Source: an uncultured bacterium
GTDB taxonomy: Bacteria > Myxococcota_A > Bradymonadia > UBA7976 > VGTA01
Length of the DNA stretch: 64,000 nt
Direction: 5' to 3'
Assembly: GCA_943788935.1 (NCBI GenBank)
Contig: CALSSE010000019.1
Location: 124,001 to 188,000 of the forward strand
Both the position numbers and the translations under genes were made by a program. The number at the start of each line of letters is the position of its first letter. Within the stretch, counting starts at the first letter, position 1. Of the stretch, positions 1 to 9,895 are shown one piece after another. Below the pieces are notes generated by a model that saw only the letters and a list, made by a program, of their open reading frames with translations, made no database searches and had not been told where the DNA came from.

Positions 1-1
1 A

Positions 2-253
2 GCTCTCGTTGGAGTCTCGGGAATCTCTGTGGGTGATCTCCCTACGATGGTTGGAGCTGCGTTCTCTTTCACGTTAACTCGTGGCATGCTCAATCAACTT
101 ATTATCGGTGCAGGGATCTTACCGAATGCTCTTCGGTGGTTACCGGAGAGAGATCGACTCTATCTTGTTGATGGAGCTCTGAAGAGTGTCACTGAATATG
201 AAGGCGCCGATCCCTACCTCGATGTCTTGAGGATTGTGCAAACTTTCCAGTAG
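2..253 (+). CDS. C-terminal end of an unknown protein (5' end outside window)
   Basis: The frame is open to the left edge of the window and stops at TAG 251-253, so about 83 residues of a longer protein are visible. A GTG at 29 is an internal codon, not a convincing start, because no ribosome binding site precedes it. The end of the protein contains short beta-strand-like segments (DRLYLVDGALKSV, DVLRIVQTFQ) of the kind seen at the end of beta-propeller or secreted repeat proteins. That resemblance is weak, and no family is assigned. Confidence 0.55.
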   Translation, partial: ALVGVSGISVGDLPTMVGAAFSFTLTRGMLNQLIIGAGILPNALRWLPERDRLYLVDGALKSVTEYEGADPYLDVLRIVQTFQ

Positions 254-290
254 AATGAGCAGAGAGAATGAGCAGAGAGAATGAGCAGAG
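252..290. repeat. Three perfect 13-bp tandem repeats, intergenic
   Basis: The unit agaatgagcagag occurs three times head to tail directly after the stop codon of the upstream gene. The 13-bp length is not a multiple of three, which fits a non-coding position. The rest of the gap to the next gene (291-370) shows nothing recognisable. Confidence 0.9.
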
Positions 291-370
291 ATTGACTCAG
301 TTGCACCTTTTCTCCATACTAGAGCATCATCACAAATATAGACAACGCTTAATCTAGATATGGTGTTCGG

Positions 371-2314
371 ATGAAGATGTTCAAGTGGCCAAGCTTAGTA
401 TTGCTGTATGGCGCAGCCACTTGGGGCTGTGAGTCAAAGTTAAAGCCAAATATAGAGGCAGGGGTCACTTTGAGTGAACCCCAGCAAGAGGCCCCTGAGC
501 CCCGTGAAAGCGTGAGCGTCTCTCCGATGTTGAGACCTCCCAGTGAACCGGAGATCTGTGAGTCGCGTAGCGGATATGTACCGCCGATGGTGATCAGGAG
601 GCTCACTCGAGCCGAGTACCGAAACACAGCCCGCTCTTTGATCGGAGTAGATGTCGCTGATCTCGTGGGAGGCTTTCCACCAGAAGAAGAGGTCAACGGC
701 TTCGATAACCAGTCAAAGTCACTGCAAGTCAGCGCTCTCCACGTAGAGCAGTTTTTAGAGGCGTCTGAGCGTTTAGCAGACATCGTAGTCAATCGCTTTG
801 AGACCTTGAGCCCCTGCGTGCCAATCAATGATGAGGCCGATCGATGTATCAGCAGCTTTATTAAAGACTTCGGTCTAAAAGCTTGGCGGAGACCGCTGAG
901 TGAGTCAGAGGTCAGTAGACTACTCGGTCTTTATCGAGCTGGAGTCGAGGGAGCGAAGGAAGATCTGAGAGCTCCTCAAGCGTACCTCTTTGGGGAGTTA
1001 GACCCCGTGAGCGATGGAATAAGTCTTGTGGTGAGCGCGCTACTTCAATCACCACATTTCTTATACCGCGTTGAGATCGGTTCTGAGGCCGTTGGTGCTT
1101 ATGTTAATGACCCAGAGCGAGAAGAGGGTGATATTAAGCGTCTGTCTGACTACGAGCTGGCTAGCCGTCTATCGTATCTATTGTGGAAAGATATGCCCGA
1201 TGATCAACTCTTTAGCGCAGCCGCCGCAGGTCAACTGAATGATCCAGAGGTCTTAATCTCTCAAGCGGAGCGGATGTTGCTCGACCCTAAAGCCTCTGAG
1301 GGTCTATGGAGTTTCTTCGAGCAGTGGCTAGCGATTGATGAGGTCGCTGATATCGATAAAGATCAGAGTATATTCCCTACCTATAATAACGACCTCAACG
1401 CTTTATTGGAGACTGAAGCGAGGTTGTTTATTGAAGATATAGTCTTTGAGCAGAGAGACCTAAGAAGACTTTTCAACAGCCCACAAACCTTCATTAACGC
1501 TCGATTAGCGTCTCATTATGCGAGAGGTGGAGAAGGCGCAGAGAGAGGCCCTACCGAGGTAGTACTCTCTGAAGAATGGGCCTTTAATGTCGATCCAAAA
1601 CTCAGTGAAGAGGAGCGAAGGGCATCATATTCAGTGATTCCTAACGGCGATAGTTTTCAGCGGGTAGACCTGAACCCTCAGCGTCGCTCAGGGCTGCTCA
1701 CTCGGGGAGCAGTATTAGCGCTCACCACCAAGCCAAATATGGGTGATCCTGTTCATCGCGGACTTTATATTCGTGAGCGCTTATTATGTACACCTCTTCC
1801 ACCCCCTCCCCCAGATATTGTCGTCATCGCTCCTGACCCTGATCCTACGCTCACTACCCGAGAACAATTTGGGGTTCATAGCAGTGAGCCTGCTTGTGAG
1901 GGATGTCACAAGCTCGTCGATCCTCTAGGTTTTGGCTTAGAGAGTTTTGATCCGATGGGACGTTTTCGTACTCTAGAAAACGGAAAGCCGATCGATGATA
2001 GCGGAGAAATCATCAGTACCCTTGATATCGATGGAACTTTCGTTGGGAGTCAGGCTCTTGGGCAGAGACTCGCTGAGAGTGAACAAGTTCAACGCTGTGT
2101 AGTACTCAATCTCATGAGATATGCTCACGGTCGCTCTGAGAGCCCAGGAGAGCTCTGTGATATCGACTCTCATTATGGGCAGTTCCAGAGCTCGGGTTAT
2201 GACTTTCTCACATTACTGAGGTCGATCATCAGCTCTCCAGCATTCTCACGACTACATATTGACCGTGCTCTAACCACCGCCCAAGACGCTATGTCACAGA
2301 GGAGCGGAGAGTGA
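371..2314 (+). CDS. DUF1592/DUF1588/DUF1585 family lipoprotein with one CxxCH motif
   Basis: This 647-residue protein has the domain string found in secreted proteins of Planctomycetes and Myxococcota. It contains a DUF1587-like segment (about 72-140, RRLTRAEYRNTARSLIG), DUF1595-like (about 170-230), DUF1592-like (about 255-385, SRLSYLLWKDMPDDQL), DUF1588-like (about 440-545, RSGLLTRGAVLALTTKP) and DUF1585-like (about 560-635). A lipobox-like ATWGC ends at Cys20, suggesting a lipoprotein. CEGCH at 509-513 is a c-type heme motif of the kind usual in this family. The function of the family is not established; an extracellular redox role is inferred from the heme motif and the cytochrome gene downstream. 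Its stop codon overlaps the start of the DUF1552 gene, so the two are probably co-translated. Confidence 0.88.
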   Translation: MKMFKWPSLVLLYGAATWGCESKLKPNIEAGVTLSEPQQEAPEPRESVSVSPMLRPPSEPEICESRSGYVPPMVIRRLTRAEYRNTARSLIGVDVADLVGGFPPEEEVNGFDNQSKSLQVSALHVEQFLEASERLADIVVNRFETLSPCVPINDEADRCISSFIKDFGLKAWRRPLSESEVSRLLGLYRAGVEGAKEDLRAPQAYLFGELDPVSDGISLVVSALLQSPHFLYRVEIGSEAVGAYVNDPEREEGDIKRLSDYELASRLSYLLWKDMPDDQLFSAAAAGQLNDPEVLISQAERMLLDPKASEGLWSFFEQWLAIDEVADIDKDQSIFPTYNNDLNALLETEARLFIEDIVFEQRDLRRLFNSPQTFINARLASHYARGGEGAERGPTEVVLSEEWAFNVDPKLSEEERRASYSVIPNGDSFQRVDLNPQRRSGLLTRGAVLALTTKPNMGDPVHRGLYIRERLLCTPLPPPPPDIVVIAPDPDPTLTTREQFGVHSSEPACEGCHKLVDPLGFGLESFDPMGRFRTLENGKPIDDSGEIISTLDIDGTFVGSQALGQRLAESEQVQRCVVLNLMRYAHGRSESPGELCDIDSHYGQFQSSGYDFLTLLRSIISSPAFSRLHIDRALTTAQDAMSQRSGE

Positions 2315-3726
2315 CCATCATGAGACATAAGCCAAACCAGCGATTCCACTCCAAAGCCTCTCCATCTCGAAGACGGTTCCTTGAATATATTGGCGCAGGT
2401 GTAGGCGCAGGATCCTTGGGAGGACTCCCTCTCCCCCTGTTTTCGAGCCTTCCTACTAGCTTTGCTCAAGTAGGAGAAGCTAGTGAGAGGCGAGCTCCGC
2501 AGAGACTTCTTCTCTTTTATACCCCTAACGGCACTAAAAAAGAGCTATGGAGGCCCTCTCATGAGCCTGGCGTCCTCACCGACCTTGGACCGATCTTGAG
2601 CGCTCTCGCGCCTCACAAGAACAAGATCAATCTATTTGATGGAGTCGATCTCAAAGCAGCGCTCGAGGGTCCAGGAGGTCCACATCAAAGAGGGATGGCT
2701 AGCCTATTTTCTGGAGCGGTGATCACCGAGGGAGACTTTGTGGGCGGTGATGGTCGTAAAGCAGGATGGGGTGGAGGCGTCACCGTTGATCAATTTATCG
2801 CCCAATATATTGGCGCTGAGACTCCATTTCGGAGTCTAGAGCTCGGAGTGCGAGTCGTCGAAAATATGCCTCGAGGGAGGGTTTCTTATGGTGGGGCGAA
2901 TATGCCGCTCCCACCCGAGAATAACCCGAGTCAAGTGTATCAACGACTCTTCTCAGGAGCCAATGAGCCGGAAGCGCTCACTCGACGTCGGTTGCGTCGG
3001 CGGCAATCAGCGCTTGATTCAGTCCTCGAAGACTTTAGGCGATTAGAGGGAAAACTCGACACCCGCGATCGGGCCAAACTACAGCAGCATGCCCAAAGTT
3101 TACGCGAACTTGAGCGGAGGTTAGCGATCAGTGGAAGTGGCAGTGGCTTATGTCAAACTCAGAGTCCTCCAATGATCAGTGAAATCATGAGTGAGAGCTC
3201 TTTCAATGAGGTCGCGAGACAGCAAGTTGATCTAATGGTGAGCGCTCTCGCCTGTGATCAAACAAGAGTGGGTAGTCTACAGTGCTCAACCGCTGTGAAT
3301 GCCTGTCGGTTCAGCTTTTTGGAGCCGAGCGTTTCTAGCGAGGGGCATTCTCTCTCTCACGCTGGTGACAGTAACGAGGGAATGCAACCAGATTGGGAGC
3401 GAAACCTCACTTGGTATGCCGAGCTATTCGCGTATTTAATCGCTCAGCTTGATGCTATTCCTGAGGGGAATGGAACACTCCTCGACAATACTGTGGTGCT
3501 TTGGGGTAATGAGATTAGTCGCGGTAATACCCACGATCTAACCGATATCCCCTTCGTTATGGCGGGTGGAGCAGGTGGGGCTTTGAGAACAGGTCAATAT
3601 CTTAACTATCAAGGGATCGCCCATAATCAACTCTTATTAAGTTTGATTCACGCGTTTGGGATAGAGGCATCGACCTTTGGAGCGGAGCATTTAAATAATG
3701 GTACTCTTAGCGAAATCCTCACCTAA
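2311..3726 (+). CDS. DUF1552 domain protein with Tat-type signal
   Basis: The protein is about 471 residues and begins with a twin-arginine-like motif (SRRRFL, 19-24) followed by a glycine-rich hydrophobic stretch, so Tat export is likely. The body matches the DUF1552 family, which commonly sits next to DUF1592 proteins; typical segments are LLFYTPNGTKKELWRP near the N-terminus and NTVVLWGNEISRGNTH near the C-terminus. The reaction is unknown. GTG at 2311 overlaps the upstream stop and has AGGAG six bases before it. ATG at 2320 is an equally possible start with GGAGA upstream. The next gene starts 29 bp before this one ends, giving a three-gene overlapping operon. Confidence 0.88.
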   Translation: MTIMRHKPNQRFHSKASPSRRRFLEYIGAGVGAGSLGGLPLPLFSSLPTSFAQVGEASERRAPQRLLLFYTPNGTKKELWRPSHEPGVLTDLGPILSALAPHKNKINLFDGVDLKAALEGPGGPHQRGMASLFSGAVITEGDFVGGDGRKAGWGGGVTVDQFIAQYIGAETPFRSLELGVRVVENMPRGRVSYGGANMPLPPENNPSQVYQRLFSGANEPEALTRRRLRRRQSALDSVLEDFRRLEGKLDTRDRAKLQQHAQSLRELERRLAISGSGSGLCQTQSPPMISEIMSESSFNEVARQQVDLMVSALACDQTRVGSLQCSTAVNACRFSFLEPSVSSEGHSLSHAGDSNEGMQPDWERNLTWYAELFAYLIAQLDAIPEGNGTLLDNTVVLWGNEISRGNTHDLTDIPFVMAGGAGGALRTGQYLNYQGIAHNQLLLSLIHAFGIEASTFGAEHLNNGTLSEILT

Positions 3727-5269
3727 AGTTAGACTATTTGTTATCGATGACCTGCCAAAGAGGTGCCCGTTTCAGCTCTTCCGATCTGTCTCATGGTGGC
3801 TGGTGGTTGTCATATTAAGTGGGGGATGTCAGGAGAAAGCTGACCAAGGGGAGGCTAATTCAAAAGAGACCCAAGGAGGAGTGATCGCTCTCAGCGCTGG
3901 GGCTGAGGGGCTCAGTATTGAACAGCTGCTCGATCCCAAGACTTGTCAAGCATGCCACCCCACTCATTATGCGGAATGGCGAGCGAGCGTACACGCCTCC
4001 GCCGCTGAAGACCCAGTGTTCAGAGCCTTGAATCGTCTAGGGCAAGAGGAGACTCAAGGGGAGTTAGGCTCTTTCTGTGTACAATGTCATGCGCCTGTCG
4101 CTCTCGCTTTAGGGGAGACAGAAGATGGGCTCAACCTCAATGAGGTTCCGGAGCGATCTCAAGGGGTAACGTGCGCATTTTGCCACCAAATAGAGTCGGT
4201 TCAAGGGACCCATAATAATCCACTCCTGTGGGCCAATGATGGTCTGATGAGAGGGGGGGTTATAAAGCCGAAGTCCAATAGCGCTCATAGATCAACGTAT
4301 AGCCCACTGCTCGATGGTCGCCAGAGAGAATCATCTTCTCTGTGTGGGTCATGTCATGACATTGTGACACCGACCGATGTTCATTTAGAGAGGACGTTTT
4401 GGGAGTGGTCACAGAGTATCTATGCTTCTGAGGAGAGCTCTCAACAGAGCACTTGCGGTGATTGTCATCTACCCTCTCGACGAGTGAGTCAATCTACCAA
4501 TACCGAGCAGAGGGAGCTCAGCGCTAGTGGAGAGGTGTATCATGACCATCTCATGCCCGCAGTCGATTTAACGCATAACCCCGCTCATGGTGAGCCACTC
4601 ATCGCTCTCAACGGGAGGACGCTCCGAGCAGAGGTAGAGAACGAGCTTAACATCACTCTCTTGAGTGAGATCTGTGGAGAGGTGGGGGTGAGTGGAGGCG
4701 GAGAGTTTGAGCTCTATCTAGAGAACGTGAGCGCGGGTCATCGATTCCCTAGTGGGGCAGCTCTCGATCGACGGCTGTGGGTAGAGGTTACCGCTTATGA
4801 CTCAGCCGGTGAGGAGCTTTTCGCTAGCGGTCGGGTCGCCCCTGGTCAGCCTGCCGTTGAGGCTCAGAATGATGATGAGACGATGTGGCTCTTTAGAGAC
4901 ACTGCTTATGACGTAGCAGGAGAAGAGACGCATTTATTTTGGAATATATCCTCTGTGAACCGGTTGACCCTGCCTCCCTCAAAACCTCTATGGCTCCCAT
5001 CAACGCCGAGTGATGAAGAATCTCATGTACTTAAGAGATATCGTTTTGGTACAGAGCGTCCCATCTATGAGCTGCGCCTTCGAGTATTTTTACGTCCTAT
5101 TGGTCTAGAGCTGCTCAATCAGCTAGTAGATAAAGGTTATTTAGCCGCCGAGATCATTGAAGAGATGCCTACCTTTGAGCTCTCCGCAGCGGGTCGTTCA
5201 TGGCGAGTTGATGAGACCGAACCTAGGGCGACTCTCAGTGGACGCGAGCTCCTCTGTACCCCATTATAG
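3698..5269 (+). CDS. Secreted pentaheme cytochrome c-like lipoprotein
   Basis: The 523-residue protein has five CxxCH heme-attachment motifs at 83-87 (CQACH), 127-131 (CVQCH), 159-163 (CAFCH), 216-220 (CGSCH) and 253-257 (CGDCH). The arrangement (TCQACHPTHYAEWRAS, GVTCAFCHQI) resembles the cytochrome c554/c' type of multiheme domain. The C-terminal half (about 310-520) is heme-free and probably beta-rich. A hydrophobic segment with a lipobox-like LSGGC near residue 46 suggests membrane anchoring after export. The start at 3698 lies inside the preceding DUF1552 gene. Electron transfer with the heme-motif protein upstream is inferred from the operon. Substrate unknown. Confidence 0.85.
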   Translation: MVLLAKSSPKVRLFVIDDLPKRCPFQLFRSVSWWLVVVILSGGCQEKADQGEANSKETQGGVIALSAGAEGLSIEQLLDPKTCQACHPTHYAEWRASVHASAAEDPVFRALNRLGQEETQGELGSFCVQCHAPVALALGETEDGLNLNEVPERSQGVTCAFCHQIESVQGTHNNPLLWANDGLMRGGVIKPKSNSAHRSTYSPLLDGRQRESSSLCGSCHDIVTPTDVHLERTFWEWSQSIYASEESSQQSTCGDCHLPSRRVSQSTNTEQRELSASGEVYHDHLMPAVDLTHNPAHGEPLIALNGRTLRAEVENELNITLLSEICGEVGVSGGGEFELYLENVSAGHRFPSGAALDRRLWVEVTAYDSAGEELFASGRVAPGQPAVEAQNDDETMWLFRDTAYDVAGEETHLFWNISSVNRLTLPPSKPLWLPSTPSDEESHVLKRYRFGTERPIYELRLRVFLRPIGLELLNQLVDKGYLAAEIIEEMPTFELSAAGRSWRVDETEPRATLSGRELLCTPL

Positions 5270-5385
5270 GTATAGGATGAGTTTAGTTGATGAACGAGGG
5301 CTGATTTAAGGCGTTTCCTTTGTTAGCCTATGAGAGACGCTCAAGGATTGAGCATCATCTAGCGCGTAGACCCAAGGAGGGCGAT

Positions 5386-7905
5386 ATGCATCATCTGCTT
5401 ATGTTTCAGCGACATTACCTATTTTTTATTATTCTACTCCCCTTCATGGCGGGGGGGGAGGTCTTTATGGCCTCCTCAGCCTTAGCCGAAGCAGGCGCAC
5501 CGCAAGAGCAACGTCGACTCGCTGTTCTCGATTTTCGGGATCAAGCCTCTCTCCCTTTATTCGAGCGATCAGCGTTAGCAGACAGTGTTCGAGGAGCGGC
5601 TCTTAACACACCGCTGATGGTGATGACTAAAGATAATATGATCGCTCTCTTACCCCCTGATACTGATCTTGAGTCGTGTGTCGATGATTGTGAAGTAGAG
5701 GTCGGGCGTACCTTGGGTGCTCACTATATCATCACTGGGATTATTGGTCGGATAGAGGGGCGACTACAGCTCCTGTTGCGCCTCTACGAGACGCGTACGG
5801 GGAGTCTTCGAGGGCAAGCCACACTTAACGCCACCAGTGTAGGTGCTTTACAACCACAAGTCAGACGAGCCGCTCTACGGATGCTAACCGAGCTCTCACC
5901 CTCACTTAATCGGGTGCTCAAAGATCAACGAACGCTTCTCTTTGTAAGGCTTAAACCTAAAAACGCTGTCGTCAAACTAGACGGTTTTCTAATCCCCACC
6001 AATCAACGGAAATCGGTCTCGGGTGGCTTCATTATTCCACTTAAGCCGGGTCAACATAAAGTCAGCGCTAAGGCGAGAGGTTTTGTTGATAAACGTGTAC
6101 GAGTCTCGGTGAGGGAAGGAGAACCGGTAGAAGCGGATCTGCGCTTGTACAAGAGAAGTCGAAAACGAGAGTGTTACACCGGTGATTGTGAAGCAGATGT
6201 CTTTGTTTTCACTAAGCCCGCAGGCGCTAAAATATACATTGATGGGGTCTCTACGGGCCTCGTCACCAAGCCGAGCAGCATGAACCCTAAACTCGGCTCT
6301 GTTGCCCTTCGAGTCTCTCCGGGGAAACATTGGATCAGCGCAAAGAAGTCTCCCTTTGATGAAGCCTCACGACAGATTAAAGTCTCACCGGGAGATCTAT
6401 ATAATGGTTTTAGAGATTCTCCGCTCACTCTGAGGCGGGCGAGGGGCTCTCTCTCTATTCGCAGTGAGCCTAGCGGAGCATTGGTGAGACTTAATGGTCA
6501 AATTATTGGCAAGACTCCGCTAAAGAAAAAGAATGTGTATGCTCGCCCTTACTGGGTGGAGCTCATCTCGGAGGGGTTTCAGAGCAGGGAAGAATTAGTG
6601 ATGGTTAGCAGCGGACGTACCAAGACGTTGAAGTGGGATCTCACCTCTAGCACCGCTCAACTAGAGATGACCGTGAAGTACCGGTCCTCTCCAGTAAGCG
6701 GAGCCTCTGTGTGGCTCGATGACCAAAAGTTAGGAGAGACTGACGCTGATGGATCTCTACGCCTCAAAGAAGTCATGACCGGTGATCATCTCTTGCAAGT
6801 CAAACATCCCCTCTATGTTGCCGAGGGTGAGTCGATCACTCTCCAACCTGGTCAATCGGTTAAGCGAACTTTTAGGATGCGTGGGGCTTTTGGTTATATC
6901 AGCGTAGACACTTCTGAGTTAAAGGAAGCGACGAGGCAATGGACAGTGCATCAAAGCGGTCAAGCTCTTACTGTAGATGAGGTCGATCATGAGTTAGTCG
7001 TATTGTGGGGCGGTGTAAATATAGGAGCTGAGTCACTACAAAAGGTCAAGGTCAGCGCTGGCCGAAGATGGCTACAAGTGAGACCTCCGAGCGGTGCAGA
7101 GTCAGTGTTCGCTCCTTCATCACAGCGTATAGAGGTCAGAGCTGGAGCGGTGGTCAAAGTGAAGCCGGTGTGGAGACGTCATCGAGCTAGACTTACGCTC
7201 TCTTCGGGTGACGTCAGGAGTGAAGTCTTCATCGATGGGGAGCGTGTGGGCTATACGCCTTTGGCTCGAACTCTAGATACAGGTCCTCACACTATAGAAT
7301 TGAAAGCTGATGAGTATACACCATATCGTAAGCTCATTTGGCTCACCCAAGCAGGGACAAAGAGTGAGGTCGACTTCGAGAAGAGGACAACCTTAGAGGT
7401 GAGTTGTTCACCTTTGAAGGGCCTGATTCAAGTTGATGGGTTAGAGGTCGGGGTCTCTCCTCAGAGTTTAGATATTCAGCCTGGCTCTCATTTGATCAGT
7501 TGCCTCGCTAAAGGGGCAGAAGTACAACGAGAGATAGAGCTCTCGCCCGGTCAACAGCTCACTCAGCGCTTAACCATCTCAGACAATCTCTTAGGGGCTG
7601 CCTTTCGGCGTCGTAAGGCGTGGCGTCAAGCCTCTGTTGTGACTGGGGTGAGCGCTTCCATCATACTCGCAGCAGGAATAACTACGCTCACGATGTCATT
7701 GCCGGGGGCTCTTCAAGAGAGAGATCAGGCACAGTCTCGATGGGTCAATACTCTAAATCCCCAGCTGAGAGCTCAATATGCTAATGAATGGGCGCAGAGA
7801 GATACCGACGCGAAAAATATGAATCTCTTAGGATGGGGGTTGGCTGGAGCAGGTCTCAGTCTTGGCATAAGTTCAGCCATCACATGGTGGTATCATCGAA
7901 ACTGA
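5386..7905 (+). CDS. PEGA-repeat protein with N-terminal TolB/CsgG-like domain
   Basis: This 839-residue secreted or periplasmic protein starts at ATG 5386, preceded by AGGAGG seven bases upstream; a longer TTG frame from 5320 is not supported. A signal peptide covers roughly 1-35. Residues about 40-170 look like the small N-terminal domain common in myxobacterial PEGA proteins (RRLAVLDFRDQ, GAHYIITGIIGRIEG). Several PEGA-type repeats follow, with signatures such as AKIYIDGVSTGLV, ALVRLNGQIIGKTPL, EVFIDGERVGYTPL and LIQVDGLEVGVSP. Two hydrophobic helices lie near the C-terminus. PEGA domains are surface-binding beta modules of uncertain ligand. A role in envelope structure is inferred, not shown. 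Confidence 0.82.
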   Translation: MHHLLMFQRHYLFFIILLPFMAGGEVFMASSALAEAGAPQEQRRLAVLDFRDQASLPLFERSALADSVRGAALNTPLMVMTKDNMIALLPPDTDLESCVDDCEVEVGRTLGAHYIITGIIGRIEGRLQLLLRLYETRTGSLRGQATLNATSVGALQPQVRRAALRMLTELSPSLNRVLKDQRTLLFVRLKPKNAVVKLDGFLIPTNQRKSVSGGFIIPLKPGQHKVSAKARGFVDKRVRVSVREGEPVEADLRLYKRSRKRECYTGDCEADVFVFTKPAGAKIYIDGVSTGLVTKPSSMNPKLGSVALRVSPGKHWISAKKSPFDEASRQIKVSPGDLYNGFRDSPLTLRRARGSLSIRSEPSGALVRLNGQIIGKTPLKKKNVYARPYWVELISEGFQSREELVMVSSGRTKTLKWDLTSSTAQLEMTVKYRSSPVSGASVWLDDQKLGETDADGSLRLKEVMTGDHLLQVKHPLYVAEGESITLQPGQSVKRTFRMRGAFGYISVDTSELKEATRQWTVHQSGQALTVDEVDHELVVLWGGVNIGAESLQKVKVSAGRRWLQVRPPSGAESVFAPSSQRIEVRAGAVVKVKPVWRRHRARLTLSSGDVRSEVFIDGERVGYTPLARTLDTGPHTIELKADEYTPYRKLIWLTQAGTKSEVDFEKRTTLEVSCSPLKGLIQVDGLEVGVSPQSLDIQPGSHLISCLAKGAEVQREIELSPGQQLTQRLTISDNLLGAAFRRRKAWRQASVVTGVSASIILAAGITTLTMSLPGALQERDQAQSRWVNTLNPQLRAQYANEWAQRDTDAKNMNLLGWGLAGAGLSLGISSAITWWYHRN

Positions 7906-7929
7906 ACCGATGATTAGAGAGGAATAACC

Positions 7930-9840
7930 ATGGCTAAACACGGGGAAGTGAAGAGTGCGTGGAGAGGGTGGAGTGTGTGGAGTCTATGGAGGTCCTGTAG
8001 GAGTCACGGGGGAGGTCTTCTAGAGATTGATCCAAGAAGCCTAGGGGTATTTCGTATATATTTTGGAGTTTTATGTATTGTTGATATATGGTTGCACCTC
8101 CCACAGCTCAGCTCTATATACAGCGATAATGGTCTATTCTCATCGGCGGTGACCCTCTCCCTGATGGAACCGAATGAATCCTATCCCCTGAGTCTTCTCT
8201 ATACATTTCATTCACCCCCTCTCATCTCTCTTTTTTGTCTTAGTACCCTGGCCTCTGCTCTCTCGTTTACGATAGGCTATCGAACGAGATTCTTTCAAGT
8301 CATCACCGCTCTAGGAATGATCAGCATCCATAATCGTCAACGGGCGATCATGGGAGGCTTTGACCTCCATAATGTATGGTGGTTGTGGACACTCTGTCTC
8401 CCGTTGGGTCGCCGATGGAGTTTAGATGCTCTTTTGAAGAGCTGGGGAGCTCCTGATCTGGAGGAGCGGTCGCTCAATCGTCATCGTCGAGGTGATAACC
8501 GCCCCTATTTGAGTCTGGCTAAAGTGGGGATCACTCTCACCATTTTCTGTGTGTATAGCATGCATGAACTGATACGGTCAGTTCCGTATTGGTTCGTGAT
8601 CACTCCGCTCGTGATCATTCCCCTTTGTCTCAGTCCTATTGTACGCCTTTGGCCTTATCGAATCGCCTTGATTGGCTTATTTATTTTTAACTTTATAGTG
8701 AGTCTTAAAGGGAATGAAGACCTCAACGCTTTGTGGATGATGGGGGGGCTATCACTCTTAATCCGCGCTGAAGAGTGGTCCATACTTTCACGATGGTTCA
8801 AGCCCAACAGTGAGCCCATCACTATCTATTACGACAGCGATTGCGGAGTATGTCATGCCTGTGCTCGGCTCGCAGCGCGACTCGATCGATATAATCTCTT
8901 GTCATGGCGCGGTCGGAGTCGACCTGTAGACTATCCTGCAGAGATGTCACCCCAAGTCTTTGAGCAGCTGCGAGAGCAAACGATTATCGTCCATAGAGAT
9001 GAAGACTTGAGTCAGGTCTGGACGCATCATCGGGCGGTGGGAGAGATCTTTAAGAGGTTGCCTCTGATGACCCCTATAGGGTGGATCGCGATCTCTATGA
9101 GATCATGGGGATATCGACTATATTCGGCGTTTGCGGCTCGTAGGCATCGGGTGAGCCGATGGCTTGGTTTTGGACTCTGCGGAATCAACCCTCAGGGCAG
9201 AATGCAGGGATATACTGCGGAGGAGAGTGGAGCCTATGAAGAATATTGGCAGGCAGAGCTCAATGGGCCTCAGCGGCTCTGGCAGAGAGTGACGACTACA
9301 CTCTCAGAGACTTACTATCTGATGTTACTCATTGTTTTTGTCATTACGGTGCTCGGATCATTCGCTCATCATCAAGAGAGAGTGGATCATAAGCCTCAAT
9401 GGGCGAGGCACCTGTTAGCCTATTTTCAAGTTCATCAACCCGAGCTATTTCAAGTAGATGAGCGAAGATCAAGTAAGGATCAAGTCGTCTTACTTGCTCA
9501 GCTCAATGATGGGAGAGAGTTCGAATTATCTGTAGCGCCTTCAAGTCAGCGGGGGCTCCCTCATAAAAAAAAATATTGGGGCTTTTATGAGGAGCGCTTG
9601 ATGTTTAAGCTACTGCACAACACTGAGGTCTTTTGGCCCTTGGTGATAGATTGGATTAAGCGACCGATTCAACGCTTCCAACTCAGCCCCCAAGATCAAG
9701 TCCAAGAGCTGATTTTACTCCAAAGGCGACGAGGGGTTAATCCTCAACTCGATCATGGAACAGAGACATCGCAGACAATACACTCAGCAGTGATTCGCTC
9801 TTGGTCTAGAGGCGAGACTGGCATGAGCTCACCTAATTGA
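7930..9840 (+). CDS. HTTM-domain membrane protein fused to a DCC (DUF393) thiol-disulfide domain
   Basis: The N-terminal half (about 30-290) has several membrane helices and matches the HTTM family (SLGVFRIYFGVLCIVDIWLH, TIGYRTRF), distantly related to vitamin K-dependent gamma-carboxylase. It is followed by a DCC/DUF393 domain (about 296-410) beginning PITIYYDSDCGVCHAC, with the redox pair Cys305 and Cys308. A further membrane helix lies near 470-485, with a soluble tail after it. AGAGGAAT precedes ATG 7930. The fusion suggests a membrane redox role. The gene is 24 bp downstream of the PEGA gene and may share its transcript. Substrate unknown. Confidence 0.8.
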   Translation: MAKHGEVKSAWRGWSVWSLWRSCRSHGGGLLEIDPRSLGVFRIYFGVLCIVDIWLHLPQLSSIYSDNGLFSSAVTLSLMEPNESYPLSLLYTFHSPPLISLFCLSTLASALSFTIGYRTRFFQVITALGMISIHNRQRAIMGGFDLHNVWWLWTLCLPLGRRWSLDALLKSWGAPDLEERSLNRHRRGDNRPYLSLAKVGITLTIFCVYSMHELIRSVPYWFVITPLVIIPLCLSPIVRLWPYRIALIGLFIFNFIVSLKGNEDLNALWMMGGLSLLIRAEEWSILSRWFKPNSEPITIYYDSDCGVCHACARLAARLDRYNLLSWRGRSRPVDYPAEMSPQVFEQLREQTIIVHRDEDLSQVWTHHRAVGEIFKRLPLMTPIGWIAISMRSWGYRLYSAFAARRHRVSRWLGFGLCGINPQGRMQGYTAEESGAYEEYWQAELNGPQRLWQRVTTTLSETYYLMLLIVFVITVLGSFAHHQERVDHKPQWARHLLAYFQVHQPELFQVDERRSSKDQVVLLAQLNDGREFELSVAPSSQRGLPHKKKYWGFYEERLMFKLLHNTEVFWPLVIDWIKRPIQRFQLSPQDQVQELILLQRRRGVNPQLDHGTETSQTIHSAVIRSWSRGETGMSSPN

Positions 9841-9895
9841 CACCCCGAGCGTCATAACGCTCTACACAACGATAGATCATCGGAAACGAGGTAAG

